Origin: Ancylobacter mangrovi
GTDB lineage: Bacteria > Pseudomonadota > Alphaproteobacteria > Rhizobiales > Xanthobacteraceae
DNA length: 64,000 nucleotides
NCBI RefSeq assembly: GCF_024752355.1
Contig: NZ_JANTHZ010000009.1
Coordinates: forward strand, 1-64,000
Direction: 5' to 3'
Made by a program: the position numbers and the translations under genes. Positions within the stretch are counted from its first letter, which is position 1. Every line of letters begins with the position of its first letter. Under the pieces are notes generated by a model. The model saw nothing but the letters and a program-made list of their open reading frames with translations, did no database searches and was not told the origin of the DNA. Below are positions 49,653-61,967 of this stretch, one piece after another.

Positions 49653-50897
49653 ATGCCCACATTCGCCGAGCTGATCCAGCAAAGTACCACCCACGCGTGG
49701 CTCTTCATTCCCAGCGCCATCTTGCTCGGCGCGCTCCACGGGCTGGAGCCCGGGCATTCCAAGACGATGATGGCCGCCTTCATCGTCGCCGTCCGCGGCA
49801 CCGTGAGCCAGGCGGTTCTCCTCGGCCTCGCCGCCACGGCATCGCACACGCTGATCGTCTGGATCATCGCGCTCGGCGGCACGTACCTCTGGCGGGGGAT
49901 CGCCCCAGAAACCTTCGAGCCGTATCTGCAGCTCGTCTCGGCGTTCGTCATCGTTGCCATGGCGGCATGGATGCTCTGGCGGACCTACGAGGACCAGCAG
50001 CGCGCGAAGCTGGCGATGGGGCACGATCACGGTTCCAGCCATGGGCATGATCACAGCCATGGTCACGATCATGGCGATCATGATCACGGCGGCCACGATC
50101 ATGGGCACGGCACGTCGGATGTGCGGATGATCGACACCGGCCATGGGCTCCACAAGCTGGAACTGCACGATCATGGGCACGGCGACGCCCACTGGCGCTT
50201 CAGCCCCGAGCGCGGCAAGCCGTGGACGGCGGGCGAGGTGAAGCTCACCATCGAGCGTCCGGACGGCCGCAGCCAGAGCTTCGCCTTCGCCGAGCGCGGC
50301 AGCTACATCGAGAGCGTGGAGGCGATTCCCGAGCCGTTCGACTTCATGGTTCGCCTGGCGCTCGGGCACGGCAATCATTCGCATGACTTCGATGTGTCGT
50401 TCCTCAAGAGCTCGGAGGGGCACGACCATCTGCACGAGGAACTGCGCGGCCTCGAGGTCGGAACGGACGGCTATCAGGATGCGCACGAGCTGGCGCATGC
50501 CAACGACATCCGCAAGCGCTTCGCCGATCGCAACGTGACCACCTGGCAGATCGTTCTCTTCGGCCTGACCGGCGGGCTTATCCCCTGCCCGGCCGCCATC
50601 ACGGTGCTGCTGCTTTGTCTGCAACTGCGCGAGTTCACGCTGGGGTTCGGCCTCGTGCTCTGCTTCTCGATCGGCCTTGCCGTCACGCTCGTCGTGGTCG
50701 GTGCGGCGGCGGCGCTGAGCGTCCAGCACGCCTCGAAGCGGTGGAGCTGGTTCTCGACGGCCGCCCGGCGGGCGCCCTATCTCTCCGGCGCGCTCCTCGT
50801 CGCCGTGGGTGTGTATGTCGGCTGGCATGGCTGGAGCGGCATTCAGGCCCTCCAAGCGGCGCCCGTCGCCTCGGTTGCGTCCGCCGTCGCCGGCTGA
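49653..50897 (+). CDS. rcnA: Nickel/cobalt efflux protein RcnA (NicO family)
   Basis: A 414-residue inner-membrane exporter. The first block of membrane segments contains LLGALHGLEPGHSKTMMAAFIVA with the family motif HGLEPGHSK. A cytoplasmic loop at about 128-155 is made mostly of His, Asp and Gly (for example HDHSHGHDHGDHDH), a second His-rich part follows, and a soluble insert of about 110 residues with a beta pattern is longer than in E. coli RcnA. The second block has LTGGLIPCPAAITVLLLCLQL. It is co-transcribed with the repressor. Confidence 0.92.
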   Translation: MPTFAELIQQSTTHAWLFIPSAILLGALHGLEPGHSKTMMAAFIVAVRGTVSQAVLLGLAATASHTLIVWIIALGGTYLWRGIAPETFEPYLQLVSAFVIVAMAAWMLWRTYEDQQRAKLAMGHDHGSSHGHDHSHGHDHGDHDHGGHDHGHGTSDVRMIDTGHGLHKLELHDHGHGDAHWRFSPERGKPWTAGEVKLTIERPDGRSQSFAFAERGSYIESVEAIPEPFDFMVRLALGHGNHSHDFDVSFLKSSEGHDHLHEELRGLEVGTDGYQDAHELAHANDIRKRFADRNVTTWQIVLFGLTGGLIPCPAAITVLLLCLQLREFTLGFGLVLCFSIGLAVTLVVVGAAAALSVQHASKRWSWFSTAARRAPYLSGALLVAVGVYVGWHGWSGIQALQAAPVASVASAVAG

Positions 50898-51065
50898 TCG
50901 GCGGGTTCGTCCATCGTTCGAAAACGGCCGCCGAAGCCGCGAGCGAACAAGAGAAAGCCCTGCGGATCTCGGGCGAGACGTGAGACGGGTTCAAACCGCC
51001 TCATGTTCTCTTCCGGCGAGCGGCGCAAGACGCCGATTATCTTATATCTATCAATGCCTTACGCG

Positions 51066-51141
51066 TGGTGAGCCCGCTGGGACTCGAACCCAGGACCCCA
51101 TGATTAAAAGTCACGTGCTCTACCGGCTGAGCTACGGGCTC
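51066..51141 (-). tRNA. tRNA-Lys, anticodon UUU
   Basis: 76 bases on the minus strand including an encoded CCA (51066-51068). The acceptor stem is GAGCCCG (51135-51141) with CGGGCTC (51070-51076), seven perfect pairs. The anticodon loop CTTTTAA puts TTT at 51106-51108. D-arm (GCTCAGCCGGTAGAGC) and T-arm (CTGGGTTCGAGTCCCAG) are canonical. It stands alone between rcnA and wrbA. Confidence 0.97.
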
Positions 51142-51379
51142 TCCCACGTACCGGGGGATTAAGGGTTTCGCCCGCCGAAGGCAAGCCGCGCGCGAGGTTG
51201 TCCCATATGTCCGCCTCCCACGCGAAGATGGCGGCCGTCGACCGGGTTTCGATTGCGCGGATGCAATACCACTCTGTCGATCATATGGCTTTTGTGCCCG
51301 CCATGCCGGTCTTAGCTTGCACCGCGACATTCAGCGGATCGCCCTCGCGGTTCGCAGCGAGATGCAGGGAGTTGATCCG

Positions 51380-51979
51380 ATGGCTAAAGTTCTCGTTCTC
51401 TACTATTCGACCTACGGCCACCTCGAGACCATGGCCGAGGCCGTCGCCGAGGGTGCCCGCGAGGCCGGCGCCGAGGTGGTGGTGAAGCGCGTGCCGGAGA
51501 CCGTTCCGACGGAAGTCGCCCAGGCGAACCACTTCAAGCTCGACCAGAAGGCGCCCGTCGCCACCGTCGACGAGCTGAAGGATTACGACGCCATCATCTT
51601 CGGCGCGCCCACCCGCTTTGGCACCGTCGCCTCGCAGATGCGCAGCTTCATCGACCAGACCGGCGGCCTGTGGTTCTCCGGCGGGCTGGTCGGCAAGGTC
51701 GGCTCGGTGTTCACCGCCTCGGCGACCCAGCATGGCGGCCAGGAATCGACCATTCTCGGCTTCATCCCGACCCTGATGCATCACGGCATGGTGGTGGTCG
51801 GTCTGCCCTACGCCTTCCAGGGCCAGATGGGCGTCGACGAGATCAAGGGCGGCTCGCCCTACGGCGCCTCGACCATCGCCAATGCCGACGGTAGCCGCCA
51901 GCCTTCGGCGGTGGAGCTCGACGGCGCCCGCTATCAGGGTCGCCATGTCGCCACCATCGCCGGCAAGCTGCACGGCTGA
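51380..51979 (+). CDS. wrbA: NAD(P)H:quinone oxidoreductase WrbA
   Basis: Flavodoxin-fold FMN protein that reduces quinones by two electrons and limits oxidative stress. The 199-residue product (GGGAG upstream of ATG 51380) has the FMN phosphate loop [12 protein letters not shown] (about 8-19), the [22 protein letters not shown] signature, [13 protein letters not shown] and a C-terminal H-V-A-T-IAGKL. All these match WrbA. Confidence 0.95.
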   Translation: MAKVLVLYYSTYGHLETMAEAVAEGAREAGAEVVVKRVPETVPTEVAQANHFKLDQKAPVATVDELKDYDAIIFGAPTRFGTVASQMRSFIDQTGGLWFSGGLVGKVGSVFTASATQHGGQESTILGFIPTLMHHGMVVVGLPYAFQGQMGVDEIKGGSPYGASTIANADGSRQPSAVELDGARYQGRHVATIAGKLHG

Positions 51980-52002
51980 TCGTGGCAGACCATCGAAGCG
52001 TG

Positions 52003-52029
52003 AGCGGCCGGGTTCCAAGCCCGGCCGCT
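52003..52029 (+). terminator. Terminator after wrbA
   Basis: Perfect 10-base arms AGCGGCCGGG (52003-52012) and CCCGGCCGCT (52020-52029) with a 7-base loop; TTCGATTCG follows. The T-run is weak but the stem is strong. It lies between the converging wrbA and tgt genes. Confidence 0.65.
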
Positions 52030-52057
52030 TTCGATTCGTGCCTTGGAGGGCGTGCCC

Positions 52058-53206
52058 TCAGCCGCGCGCGGGGATGTCGCCGCGCGCCCAGCCGTCCTTC
52101 ACTTCGGCGCGATAGGCCTCGAACCGGCCCTCGCCGATCGCCGTGCGGATGCCCTCCATCAGGCTCTGGTAATAGGCGAGGTTCACCCAGGTCAGCAGCA
52201 TCGCGCCCAGCATCTCGTCGCAGCGGGTGAGATGGTGGAGATAGGCACGCGAATAGTCGCGTGCGGCCGGGCAGTCGCTCTCCTCGTCCAGCGGGCGCGG
52301 ATCGTCGGCGTGGCGGGCGTTCTTCAGGTTGATCTTGCCGAAGCGGGTGAAGGCCTGCGCGTGCCGGCCGGCGCGGGTCGGCATCACGCAGTCGAACATG
52401 TCGACGCCGCGCGCCGCGCTCTCGATGATGTCCTCTGGCGTGCCCACGCCCATCAGGTAGCGCGGCCGGTTCGCCGGCAGGATCGGGTTCACCACCTCCA
52501 GCATGGCGAGCATCACGGCCTGCGGCTCCCCGACGGCGAGGCCGCCGATCGAATAGCCGGGAAAGCCGATGTCGACGAGACCGCGCGCGGATTCCTCGCG
52601 CAGCGCCGCGTCGTCGCCCCCCTGCACGATGCCGAACAGCGCCCGGCCTTTCGGCTGGCGCTCGAACGCCTTCTTCGAACGCTCGGCCCAACGCAGCGAG
52701 AGGTTCAGCGCGCGGGCGATCTCCTCGCGGCTGGCGGGAAGGCGCACGCATTCGTCGAGCTGCATCTGGATGTCGGAGCCGAGCAGGCCCTGGATCTCCA
52801 CCGAGCGTTCGGGCGAGAGTTCGTGATAGCTGCCGTCGATATGCGAACGGAAGGTCACGCCCTTCTCGTTCATCTTCCGGAGCGCGGCCAGCGACATGAT
52901 CTGGAAGCCGCCGGAATCGGTGAGGATCGGGTGGGGCCAGCGCATGAAGGCGTGCAGGCCGCCCAGCTCCGCCACCCGCTCGGCGGTCGGACGCAGCATC
53001 AGGTGATAGGTGTTGCCGAGCACGATGTCGGCGCCGAGCTCGCGCACCTGCTCGGGATACATGCCCTTCACCGTGGCGGCGGTGCCGACCGGCATGAAGG
53101 CCGGCGTGTTGACGATGCCGCGCGGGGTGACGACCTCGCCGAGGCGCGCCGCGCCGTCGGTGGCCTTCAGGCGGTAGTGGAAGTCGATCGTGGACAGGTC
53201 GTTCAT
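52058..53206 (-). CDS. tgt: tRNA-guanine transglycosylase
   Basis: Exchanges guanine 34 for preQ1 in tRNAs with GUN anticodons, a step of queuosine synthesis. The 382-residue protein has the nucleophile and base Asp regions [10 protein letters not shown] and [16 protein letters not shown] and the GGLAVGE substrate loop. The zinc site is degenerate: the E. coli ligands Cys302, Cys304, Cys307 and His333 correspond here to Ser310, Cys312, Ala315 and Val341 ([24 protein letters not shown]), so three of four are lost. Flanking sequence ([16 protein letters not shown]) is intact. It overlaps queA by 4 bases. Confidence 0.95.
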   Translation of the reverse strand: MNDLSTIDFHYRLKATDGAARLGEVVTPRGIVNTPAFMPVGTAATVKGMYPEQVRELGADIVLGNTYHLMLRPTAERVAELGGLHAFMRWPHPILTDSGGFQIMSLAALRKMNEKGVTFRSHIDGSYHELSPERSVEIQGLLGSDIQMQLDECVRLPASREEIARALNLSLRWAERSKKAFERQPKGRALFGIVQGGDDAALREESARGLVDIGFPGYSIGGLAVGEPQAVMLAMLEVVNPILPANRPRYLMGVGTPEDIIESAARGVDMFDCVMPTRAGRHAQAFTRFGKINLKNARHADDPRPLDEESDCPAARDYSRAYLHHLTRCDEMLGAMLLTWVNLAYYQSLMEGIRTAIGEGRFEAYRAEVKDGWARGDIPARG

Positions 53207-54288
53207 GGACGCGCTTGTGGCAGCAAAAGGCAGGCGTCGCCATAGGAATAGAAGCGATAGCCGGCGCGGATCGCGTGCGCATAGGCCCGCTTCTGCGGCT
53301 CGTGCCCGATGAAGGCGGCAACCAGCATGACGAGGGTCGAGCGCGGCAGGTGGAAGTTGGTCAGCATGCCGTCGATATAGCGGAATCGGTAGCCGGGCGT
53401 GATGAAGATGTCGGTCTCGCCGCGCCAGGCCTGCAAGTCGCCCTCAGGCGAGGCGGCGCTCTCGATCAGCCGGGTCGCCGTGGTGCCGATGGTGACGACC
53501 CGCCCACCGCGCGCCTTCACGGCGTTAAGCGCGGCCGCGGTCTCGGCCGAGACCTCACCCCACTCTGCGTGCATGCGGTGGTCGGCCGTGTCCTCCACCT
53601 TCACCGGCAGGAAGGTGCCCGCCCCGACATGCAGCGTCAGGCGGTGGGTGGCGATGCCGCGCGCCTCCAGCCGGGCGATCAGCTCGGGCGTGAAGTGCAG
53701 CCCCGCCGTCGGCGCGGCGACCGAGCCCTCATGGGCGGCGAACATGGTCTGGTAGTCGCTGCGGTCCTGCGCGTCGTCGGGGCGCCGCGTCGCGATGTAG
53801 GGCGGCAGCGGGATGTGGCCGATGGCGGCGATGGCGGCGTCGAGCTCGGCACCGCCAAGCTCGAAGCGCAGCGTGACCTCGCCGCCCTCGCCCTTCGCTT
53901 CCAGCGTGGCGGAAAGATGCCGCACGCCATCCGGCGCGGAAAACTCTATCACGTCGCCCGGCGCGAGGCGCTTGCCCGGGCGCGCCAGCACCAGCCACGT
54001 ATCGGCGGCGATGCGCTTGTGCAGCATCGCCTCGACATGCACGCCCTCGCCCTGCGAGGAGGTCCGCCGGCGGATGCCGTCGAGCCGGGCCGGCACGACG
54101 CGGGTGTCGTTCACCACCAGTGCGTCGCCGGGCGCCAGCACCTCCGGCAGGTCGCGCACATGGGCGTCCGTCAGCTCCGGCTCGGCGCCGGGGCGTATGA
54201 CGAGCATCCGGGCCGCGTCGCGCGGCGAGACGGGACGCAGGGCGATGCGCTCGGGCGGGAGCTCGAAATCGAAAAGGTCGACATGCAT
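53203..54288 (-). CDS. queA: S-adenosylmethionine:tRNA ribosyltransferase-isomerase
   Basis: Converts preQ1-tRNA to epoxyqueuosine-tRNA with the ribosyl part of SAM. The 361-residue product shows the family regions [64 protein letters not shown] and [16 protein letters not shown]. It is the first gene of queA-tgt. No preQ1 riboswitch is seen upstream. Confidence 0.95.
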   Translation of the reverse strand: MHVDLFDFELPPERIALRPVSPRDAARMLVIRPGAEPELTDAHVRDLPEVLAPGDALVVNDTRVVPARLDGIRRRTSSQGEGVHVEAMLHKRIAADTWLVLARPGKRLAPGDVIEFSAPDGVRHLSATLEAKGEGGEVTLRFELGGAELDAAIAAIGHIPLPPYIATRRPDDAQDRSDYQTMFAAHEGSVAAPTAGLHFTPELIARLEARGIATHRLTLHVGAGTFLPVKVEDTADHRMHAEWGEVSAETAAALNAVKARGGRVVTIGTTATRLIESAASPEGDLQAWRGETDIFITPGYRFRYIDGMLTNFHLPRSTLVMLVAAFIGHEPQKRAYAHAIRAGYRFYSYGDACLLLPQARP

Positions 54289-54416
54289 GGGCTTCGGCGG
54301 CGATGGCTGAACGCGAAAAGACGGGCGGGCGGCGGGCGGCGCCTAAGCCCGGAAACGACGATCCCGGAGCGCGCTCGCGCGCGTCCCCGGGACCAGTTCG
54401 GTCGAAACGGCGTCGA

Positions 54417-54875
54417 TCAGGCGGAGACGGAAGCCTTCACGATCTTGTCGGGGTTCTGCACCGGCTCGCCGCGCTTGATCTTGTCGACGTTTTCCATGCC
54501 TTCGACGACTTCGCCCCAGACGGTGTACTGGCCGTCGAGGAAGGAGGCGTCGGCGAAGCAGATGAAGAACTGGCTGTCGCCCGAATCCGGGTTCTGAGCC
54601 CGCGCCATCGAGGCGGTGCCGCGCACGTGCTTGCCCTTGTTGAACTCGGCCTTGAGCTTCTTGCCCGAGCCGCCGGTGCCGTTGCCGAACTGGCCGTCGC
54701 CGGTCTGGGCCATGAAGCCCTCGATCACGCGGTGGAACGGCACATTGTCATAGAAGCCTTCGGTGGCGAGCTCGGCGATGCGGGCCACATGGTTCGGAGC
54801 AAGATCCGGGCGGAACTTGATCTTCACCGGTCCCTGCGTGGTTTCGAGCAGCAGGAAATTCGTGTTGTCGGACAT
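54417..54875 (-). CDS. ppiB: Cytoplasmic cyclophilin-type peptidyl-prolyl isomerase
   Basis: A 152-residue cyclophilin without a signal peptide. Catalytic Arg and neighbours are in FHRVIEGFMAQTGD, and the core includes GTASMARAQNPDSGDSQFFICF and VWGEVVEGMENVDKI. Speeds cis-trans isomerisation of Pro bonds. It follows its exported paralogue by 42 bases and is very similar to it, most likely a tandem duplicate with one copy sent to the periplasm. Confidence 0.93.
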   Translation of the reverse strand: MSDNTNFLLLETTQGPVKIKFRPDLAPNHVARIAELATEGFYDNVPFHRVIEGFMAQTGDGQFGNGTGGSGKKLKAEFNKGKHVRGTASMARAQNPDSGDSQFFICFADASFLDGQYTVWGEVVEGMENVDKIKRGEPVQNPDKIVKASVSA

Positions 54876-54917
54876 GACTTTCTCCTTGGAAATGGACGTT
54901 GCGGACGCGGAAGCGCC

Positions 54918-55472
<555 letters not shown>

Positions 55473-55513
55473 CGGGAGAACTCCGTTGGACGCTCGTTCG
55501 GCGGCGTCCGCGT

Positions 55514-56023
55514 CTAGTCGGTCCGGCCGAAGCGCGCCTTCAGGCGGCTCAGCACGGCGGGCGGAACGAAGGCGGAGACGTCTCCACCCATGGCGGCGAT
55601 CTGCCTGACCAGAGTGGCGGTGATGGGGCGGGCGATCGGCGAGGCCGGCAGGAACACGGTCTGCACTTCCGGGCGCAGCGTGCCGTTCATTCCCGCCATC
55701 TGCATCTCGTAGTCGAGATCGGTGCCGTCGCGCAGGCCGCGAATGAGGATGCCGGCGCCATGGCTGAGCGCCGCGTCGACCACCAGCCCGTCGAACGTCA
55801 CGCAGTCGAGCGCCGCGCCCTGCTCCGCCGCGACCGGAGCGAACACTTCGCGCAGCATGTCGAGCCGCTCGGCGGCGGCGAACAGGGGCGTCTTGCCCGG
55901 ATGAACCCCGACCCCGACCACCAGCCGGTCCGCCAGGCGCGCGGCGGCCCGCGCCACCTCGACATGCCCATTGGTCGGCGGATCGAACGAGCCGGGATAG
56001 AAGGCGGTGCGCGCAGCGCTCAT
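55514..56023 (-). CDS. coaD: Phosphopantetheine adenylyltransferase
   Basis: Fourth step of coenzyme A synthesis. The 169-residue product from ATG 56023 has the nucleotidyltransferase motif [15 protein letters not shown] (T/HxGH variant NGH), the pantetheine-binding [18 protein letters not shown] and the second ATP motif. The length is normal. The gene lies between the LOG gene and the exported cyclophilin gene. Confidence 0.95.
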   Translation of the reverse strand: MSAARTAFYPGSFDPPTNGHVEVARAAARLADRLVVGVGVHPGKTPLFAAAERLDMLREVFAPVAAEQGAALDCVTFDGLVVDAALSHGAGILIRGLRDGTDLDYEMQMAGMNGTLRPEVQTVFLPASPIARPITATLVRQIAAMGGDVSAFVPPAVLSRLKARFGRTD

Positions 56024-56150
56024 AGGCGGCCCCATCGGCGGTTCCGTGTGCGCGGCAAGGGTTAGACGGCTCCCGCCGCGGAAGCAAGCCGAGCGGGGCG
56101 TGCGCGCGCCGTTCCCGGCCGCGCGGCTCCCCCTCCTTCGGCGGCGAGGC

Positions 56151-56732
56151 TCAGCGTTCGCCGCGCCCGATCCACTTGGTCACCCTCGGCGGGTGGTAGG
56201 CTCGCAGCTTTTCGAGCAGCTCCGCCGGCTCGTTCGCCACCAGCAGCATGTCGCGATGCGGCCCGCGCATGAAGCCTTCCTCCACCGCATAGTCGATGAA
56301 GGAGAGCAGGCGCCCGAAATAGCCCTCGACGTTCAGCACCGCGCAGGGCTTGTCGTGGCTGCCGAGCTGGGCCCAGGTCCATACCTCGAACAGCTCTTCC
56401 AGCGTGCCGACCCCGCCCGGCAGGGCGATGAAGCCGTCGGAGAGTTCCGCCATCAGCGCCTTGCGCTCGTGCATAGAGCCGACCACGCGCAGGTCCGACA
56501 GGCCCTTGTGGCCGATCTCCTTGTCGATCAGCCGCTGCGGGATGATGCCGATCACCTCGCCGCCGGCTTCGAGCGCGGCATTGGCGAGCGCGCCCATCAG
56601 GCCGACCGACGCGCCGCCATAGACGAGGCCAATGCCCTCGCGGGCAAGCGTGCGGCCGAGGCTCGCCGCCGCCTCCTCATAGCCCGGACGGCGGCCGGGA
56701 TTGGAGCCGAGAAAGACGCACAGACGACGCAT
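56151..56732 (-). CDS. LOG family protein (cytokinin riboside 5'-monophosphate phosphoribohydrolase type)
   Basis: A 193-residue Rossmann-like protein. LOG signature [16 protein letters not shown] and the opening [17 protein letters not shown] with [18 protein letters not shown] are clear. Plant relatives release active cytokinins; in bacteria the family cleaves nucleoside monophosphates such as AMP or cytokinin nucleotides, and the role here is unknown. The start ATG 56732 lies 34 bases after the gyrA stop. Confidence 0.9.
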   Translation of the reverse strand: MRRLCVFLGSNPGRRPGYEEAAASLGRTLAREGIGLVYGGASVGLMGALANAALEAGGEVIGIIPQRLIDKEIGHKGLSDLRVVGSMHERKALMAELSDGFIALPGGVGTLEELFEVWTWAQLGSHDKPCAVLNVEGYFGRLLSFIDYAVEEGFMRGPHRDMLLVANEPAELLEKLRAYHPPRVTKWIGRGER

Positions 56733-56766
56733 GGGATTCTCCCGGAGTGAGGACGGGGCGAGGCGG

Positions 56767-59523
<2,757 letters not shown>

Positions 59524-59901
59524 GGAAGCGACTTTTCTCAGGTTGCATAAGGTGCCTCCTGTCTAGCCGATTCCGCTGCGAGACGCCAGCCGGACGCCTT
59601 CGGCGAGGCGCGAAATATACATTGAAAATCAATGCATTACAGACCACACTTCGTAACGCTGGGAGAACGTGGCGGAACCAAGGCCGACAGGTATCATGAA
59701 ACGGCCATTCGGGGCCGATTCCGGTGCCGGCGGCGTGGGGTGACGCCGGAGTACCGTAGGCCGTAACGTGCCGACGCTTCGCCGGCTCATCCGGCCGCCT
59801 GTCGGGCAAATGGAAGATGAGTGCTGGCGGGCCGAGTTCGGGCGCGGACGCGGCGCGAAAGGCGCTGGATGCGGCATGTGATCGGGCGGGGGAGCTGACT
59901 G
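59524..59901. other. Divergent gap between gyrA and marC, 378 bases
   Basis: No gene is supported. It must hold the gyrA promoter on the minus strand, probably in the AT-rich stretch about 59610-59640, and the marC start with GGGGGAG at its right end. A perfect inverted repeat at 59620-59634 is given separately. Confidence 0.6.
59620..59634. promoter_or_regulatory. Inverted repeat upstream of gyrA
   Basis: CATTGA (59620-59625), AAA, TCAATG (59629-59634), perfect dyad. It is 97 bases ahead of the gyrA start within the only AT-rich part of this gap, so it may be an operator or part of a supercoiling-sensitive promoter. Inference from position only. Confidence 0.4.
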
Positions 59902-60528
59902 ATGCTGGACTACGTGTTCTCGGCGGCCGCGACCATGCTGGTGGTCATCGATCCGATCGGCCTCACGCCCATCTTCCTCGCCGTGACCTCCGACCTCTCG
60001 GCGAGCGAGCGGCGGGCGGTGGCGGTCCGCGCGTCGGTCATTGCGCTGGCCATACTGGTGCTGTTCGGGCTCGTCGGGGCGCCGCTGCTCCACGCGCTCG
60101 GCATCACCCTGCCCGCCTTCCGGATCGCCGGCGGGCTGCTGCTGTTCACGATCTCGTTCGAGATGGTGTTCGCCCGCCGTAGCGAGCGCAAGTTCGAGGC
60201 CGCCGAGGCGGCGATGCGCGAGCAGCACCTGCGCATGATCGCCGTGTTCCCGCTCGCCATCCCGCTCATGGCGGGACCGGGTGCCATCACCGCCATGCTG
60301 CTGCTGTCGGGCGAGGCGCATGGCGAGGCCCCGCGCCTCGCCGCGCTGTTCGCCATCACGCTCGCAGTGCTGGCGAGCTGCCTGCTGGTGTTCCTGATCG
60401 CGGACCGGATGAACCGCCTGCTCGGCGTCACCGGCAACGCCATCCTCTCGCGCCTGCTCGGCGTGGTGCTCGCTGCCCTCGCGGTCCAGTTCGTGATCGA
60501 CGGCATCAAGGCCACGTTCATGCCGTGA
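59902..60528 (+). CDS. MarC family integral membrane protein
   Basis: A 208-residue inner-membrane protein with about six membrane segments. The opening LDYVFSAAATMLVVIDPIGLTPIFLAVTSDLSASERRAVAVRA is typical of MarC/YhgN. MarC was once linked to multiple antibiotic resistance but that link was later withdrawn; the transport substrate is unknown. The start ATG 59902 follows GGGGGAG. A decayed gene follows on the other strand. Confidence 0.9.
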   Translation: MLDYVFSAAATMLVVIDPIGLTPIFLAVTSDLSASERRAVAVRASVIALAILVLFGLVGAPLLHALGITLPAFRIAGGLLLFTISFEMVFARRSERKFEAAEAAMREQHLRMIAVFPLAIPLMAGPGAITAMLLLSGEAHGEAPRLAALFAITLAVLASCLLVFLIADRMNRLLGVTGNAILSRLLGVVLAALAVQFVIDGIKATFMP

Positions 60529-60560
60529 CCTGCCCGCCTGCCGGTAGCGGCTCGGGAGTC

Positions 60561-60946
60561 GAACGCGCCCCGAAGCATGGGGCGCCTGCGCCAGAACGTG
60601 AACGGGGTCGCCGGCTTCAGGCCGCCGAAGAGCGGGCGAGGCATCGCCCGTTGGCGGACCGGTACGACATGCCGATGGGTGCCCGGAAGTTCGCCCGGCG
60701 GCACCCAGATCACGTAGAGCGGCAGGAAGCAGATCAGCCCGAACGGCCAGACCGGCGCATCTGGCCGATTCAGGACGAGCCGGCCACCCCGGTCGCCATC
60801 AGAGCTCCGCACCACACCCGGCCAGCGCCGCGGCGGGCCGCAGTGCCCTTAGGCCCGCCGAACAGCGCAACGCCGAGGTCGGCAAGCGTCGAAAAGGCGT
60901 AAATGCAGATCGGCAGGGAAGCCTAGAGAAGCGGCGCCAGGTTCAT
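60561..60946 (-). pseudogene. Decayed DUF2306 small membrane protein gene
   Basis: Minus-strand translation from ATG 60946 gives MNLAPLL, a TAG stop (60923-60925), then ASLPICIYAFSTLADLGVAL, FGGPKGT, RRGAGRVWCGALMATGVAGSS, a TGA (60770-60772) where the family has Trp or Phe, and IGQMR. After a frameshift between about 60750 and 60770 the next frame continues with VWPFGLICFLPLYVIWVPPG, RQRAM, LFGGLKPATPFTFWRRRPM. In order these match the DUF2306 pattern (HAF..LA, APKGT..HR, WVW..LMA, SSFWIH..R, GPFSPIHLLS, HRRAM, GLFTF.PGR.M). The length, about 128 codons, is that of an intact member. Two stops and a frameshift make it non-functional. Confidence 0.7.
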
Positions 60947-61146
60947 CCCATGCCGCTCGGTCGCCCCCGAGCCCCTTACGCCATCACGCTTGCCGGTCCC
61001 GGCGTCCATCGTCGGGCGCACCGCATAGCAAGGCGGGCGGGCAGTTCACACTTTGCCGCCTCGCCGGCCTTATCCCGCCGGTCCGGCTGGAACATCGAGC
61101 CGCGCGAGGCCCAGCGCGGGAGAAGGCCCCGTAACAGGCACAAGGC

Positions 61147-61680
61147 TCAGAACGGAATTTCGTCGTCGAGATCGCCGCCGCCGCCCGAGCCGCCGATGGG
61201 GGCCGGCTTGCGCTCGCCGCCGAAGGAGCGTCCGCCCGAACCGCCGCTGCCGCCACCGAAGCTGCCGGACGAGCCGAAATCGCTGCCGCCGGAGCCGTAA
61301 TCCTCGCCTTCCGAGGAGCCACCGCTGCCGCGGCTGTCGAGGATGGTCAATTCGCCGCGGAACGGGCGCAGCACCACCTCGGTGAAATAGCGCTCGCCGC
61401 CGGACTGGTCGGTCGCCTTGCGGGTCTCGAGCTGGCCCTCGACATAGACCTTCGAGCCCTTGCGCAGATACTGCTCGGCGACGCGCAGCAGGTTCTCGTT
61501 GAAGATGACGACGCTGTGCCACTCCGTGCGCTCGCGGCGCTCGCCCGACGCCTTGTCGCGCCAGGTCTCGGAGGTGGCGAGGCGCAGATTGCACACCCGG
61601 CCGCCGTTCTGGAACGTACGCACTTCCGGATCGCGGCCGAGATTGCCGACCAGGATCACCTTGTTGACGCTGCCCGCCAT
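61147..61680 (-). CDS. ssb: Single-stranded DNA-binding protein
   Basis: A 177-residue protein that coats single-stranded DNA and recruits repair enzymes. OB fold at 1-112 ([44 protein letters not shown]), a Gly/Ser-rich linker (115-165) and the conserved C-terminal tip GDLDDEIPF that binds partners. The gene is divergent from the uvrA side, and an SOS box lies 161 bases upstream. Confidence 0.97.
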   Translation of the reverse strand: MAGSVNKVILVGNLGRDPEVRTFQNGGRVCNLRLATSETWRDKASGERRERTEWHSVVIFNENLLRVAEQYLRKGSKVYVEGQLETRKATDQSGGERYFTEVVLRPFRGELTILDSRGSGGSSEGEDYGSGGSDFGSSGSFGGGSGGSGGRSFGGERKPAPIGGSGGGGDLDDEIPF

Positions 61681-61840
61681 CCTATCCTCCGCATCCGGAC
61701 GCCGTGCCGGCGTCCTCCCGTCAAAGACCTGATCTTATAGCCAACCACGCCGGGCACGGCGCGGCACGCGGCATGCTTGTCCACTATATTGGCACGCTCG
61801 CGGCACCGCGCCGGCCGTTCCTGGCGTGCCCATGTAAATC

Positions 61841-61855
61841 GTTCTTGTTATGTTC
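61841..61855 (+). promoter_or_regulatory. SOS box (LexA site), GTTC-N7-GTTC
   Basis: GTTC (61841-61844), TTGTTAT, GTTC (61852-61855). This direct repeat is the LexA target of alphaproteobacteria such as Caulobacter and rhizobia. It lies between ssb (start 61680, minus strand) and uvrA (62299, plus), both classical SOS genes. Which side it controls is not fixed by the sequence; a site between divergent genes may serve both. Confidence 0.75.
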
Positions 61856-61967
61856 CTAGCATTGTGGCCTGATGGGCGCAAGCATGCGACTCGTGCAATT
61901 GCAGCCGCCGGAAGGGCCACTATGTTAAGGACACGTCAACCGAGACGCTTATCGAGCTTGTGATGCC

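Noticed and set aside
54289-54416. preQ1 riboswitch near queA-tgt
   Set aside because: The bases upstream of queA show no preQ1-type pseudoknot pattern; nothing recognisable as a riboswitch.
59910-60815. 301-codon minus-strand frame across marC and the following gap
   Set aside because: Its upper part is one frame of the DUF2306 pseudogene and the rest is antisense to marC, so it is not one gene.
60525-60902. 125-codon plus-strand frame after marC
   Set aside because: Arg/Pro-rich, no family; it is antisense to the DUF2306 remnant, which shows real family patterns.
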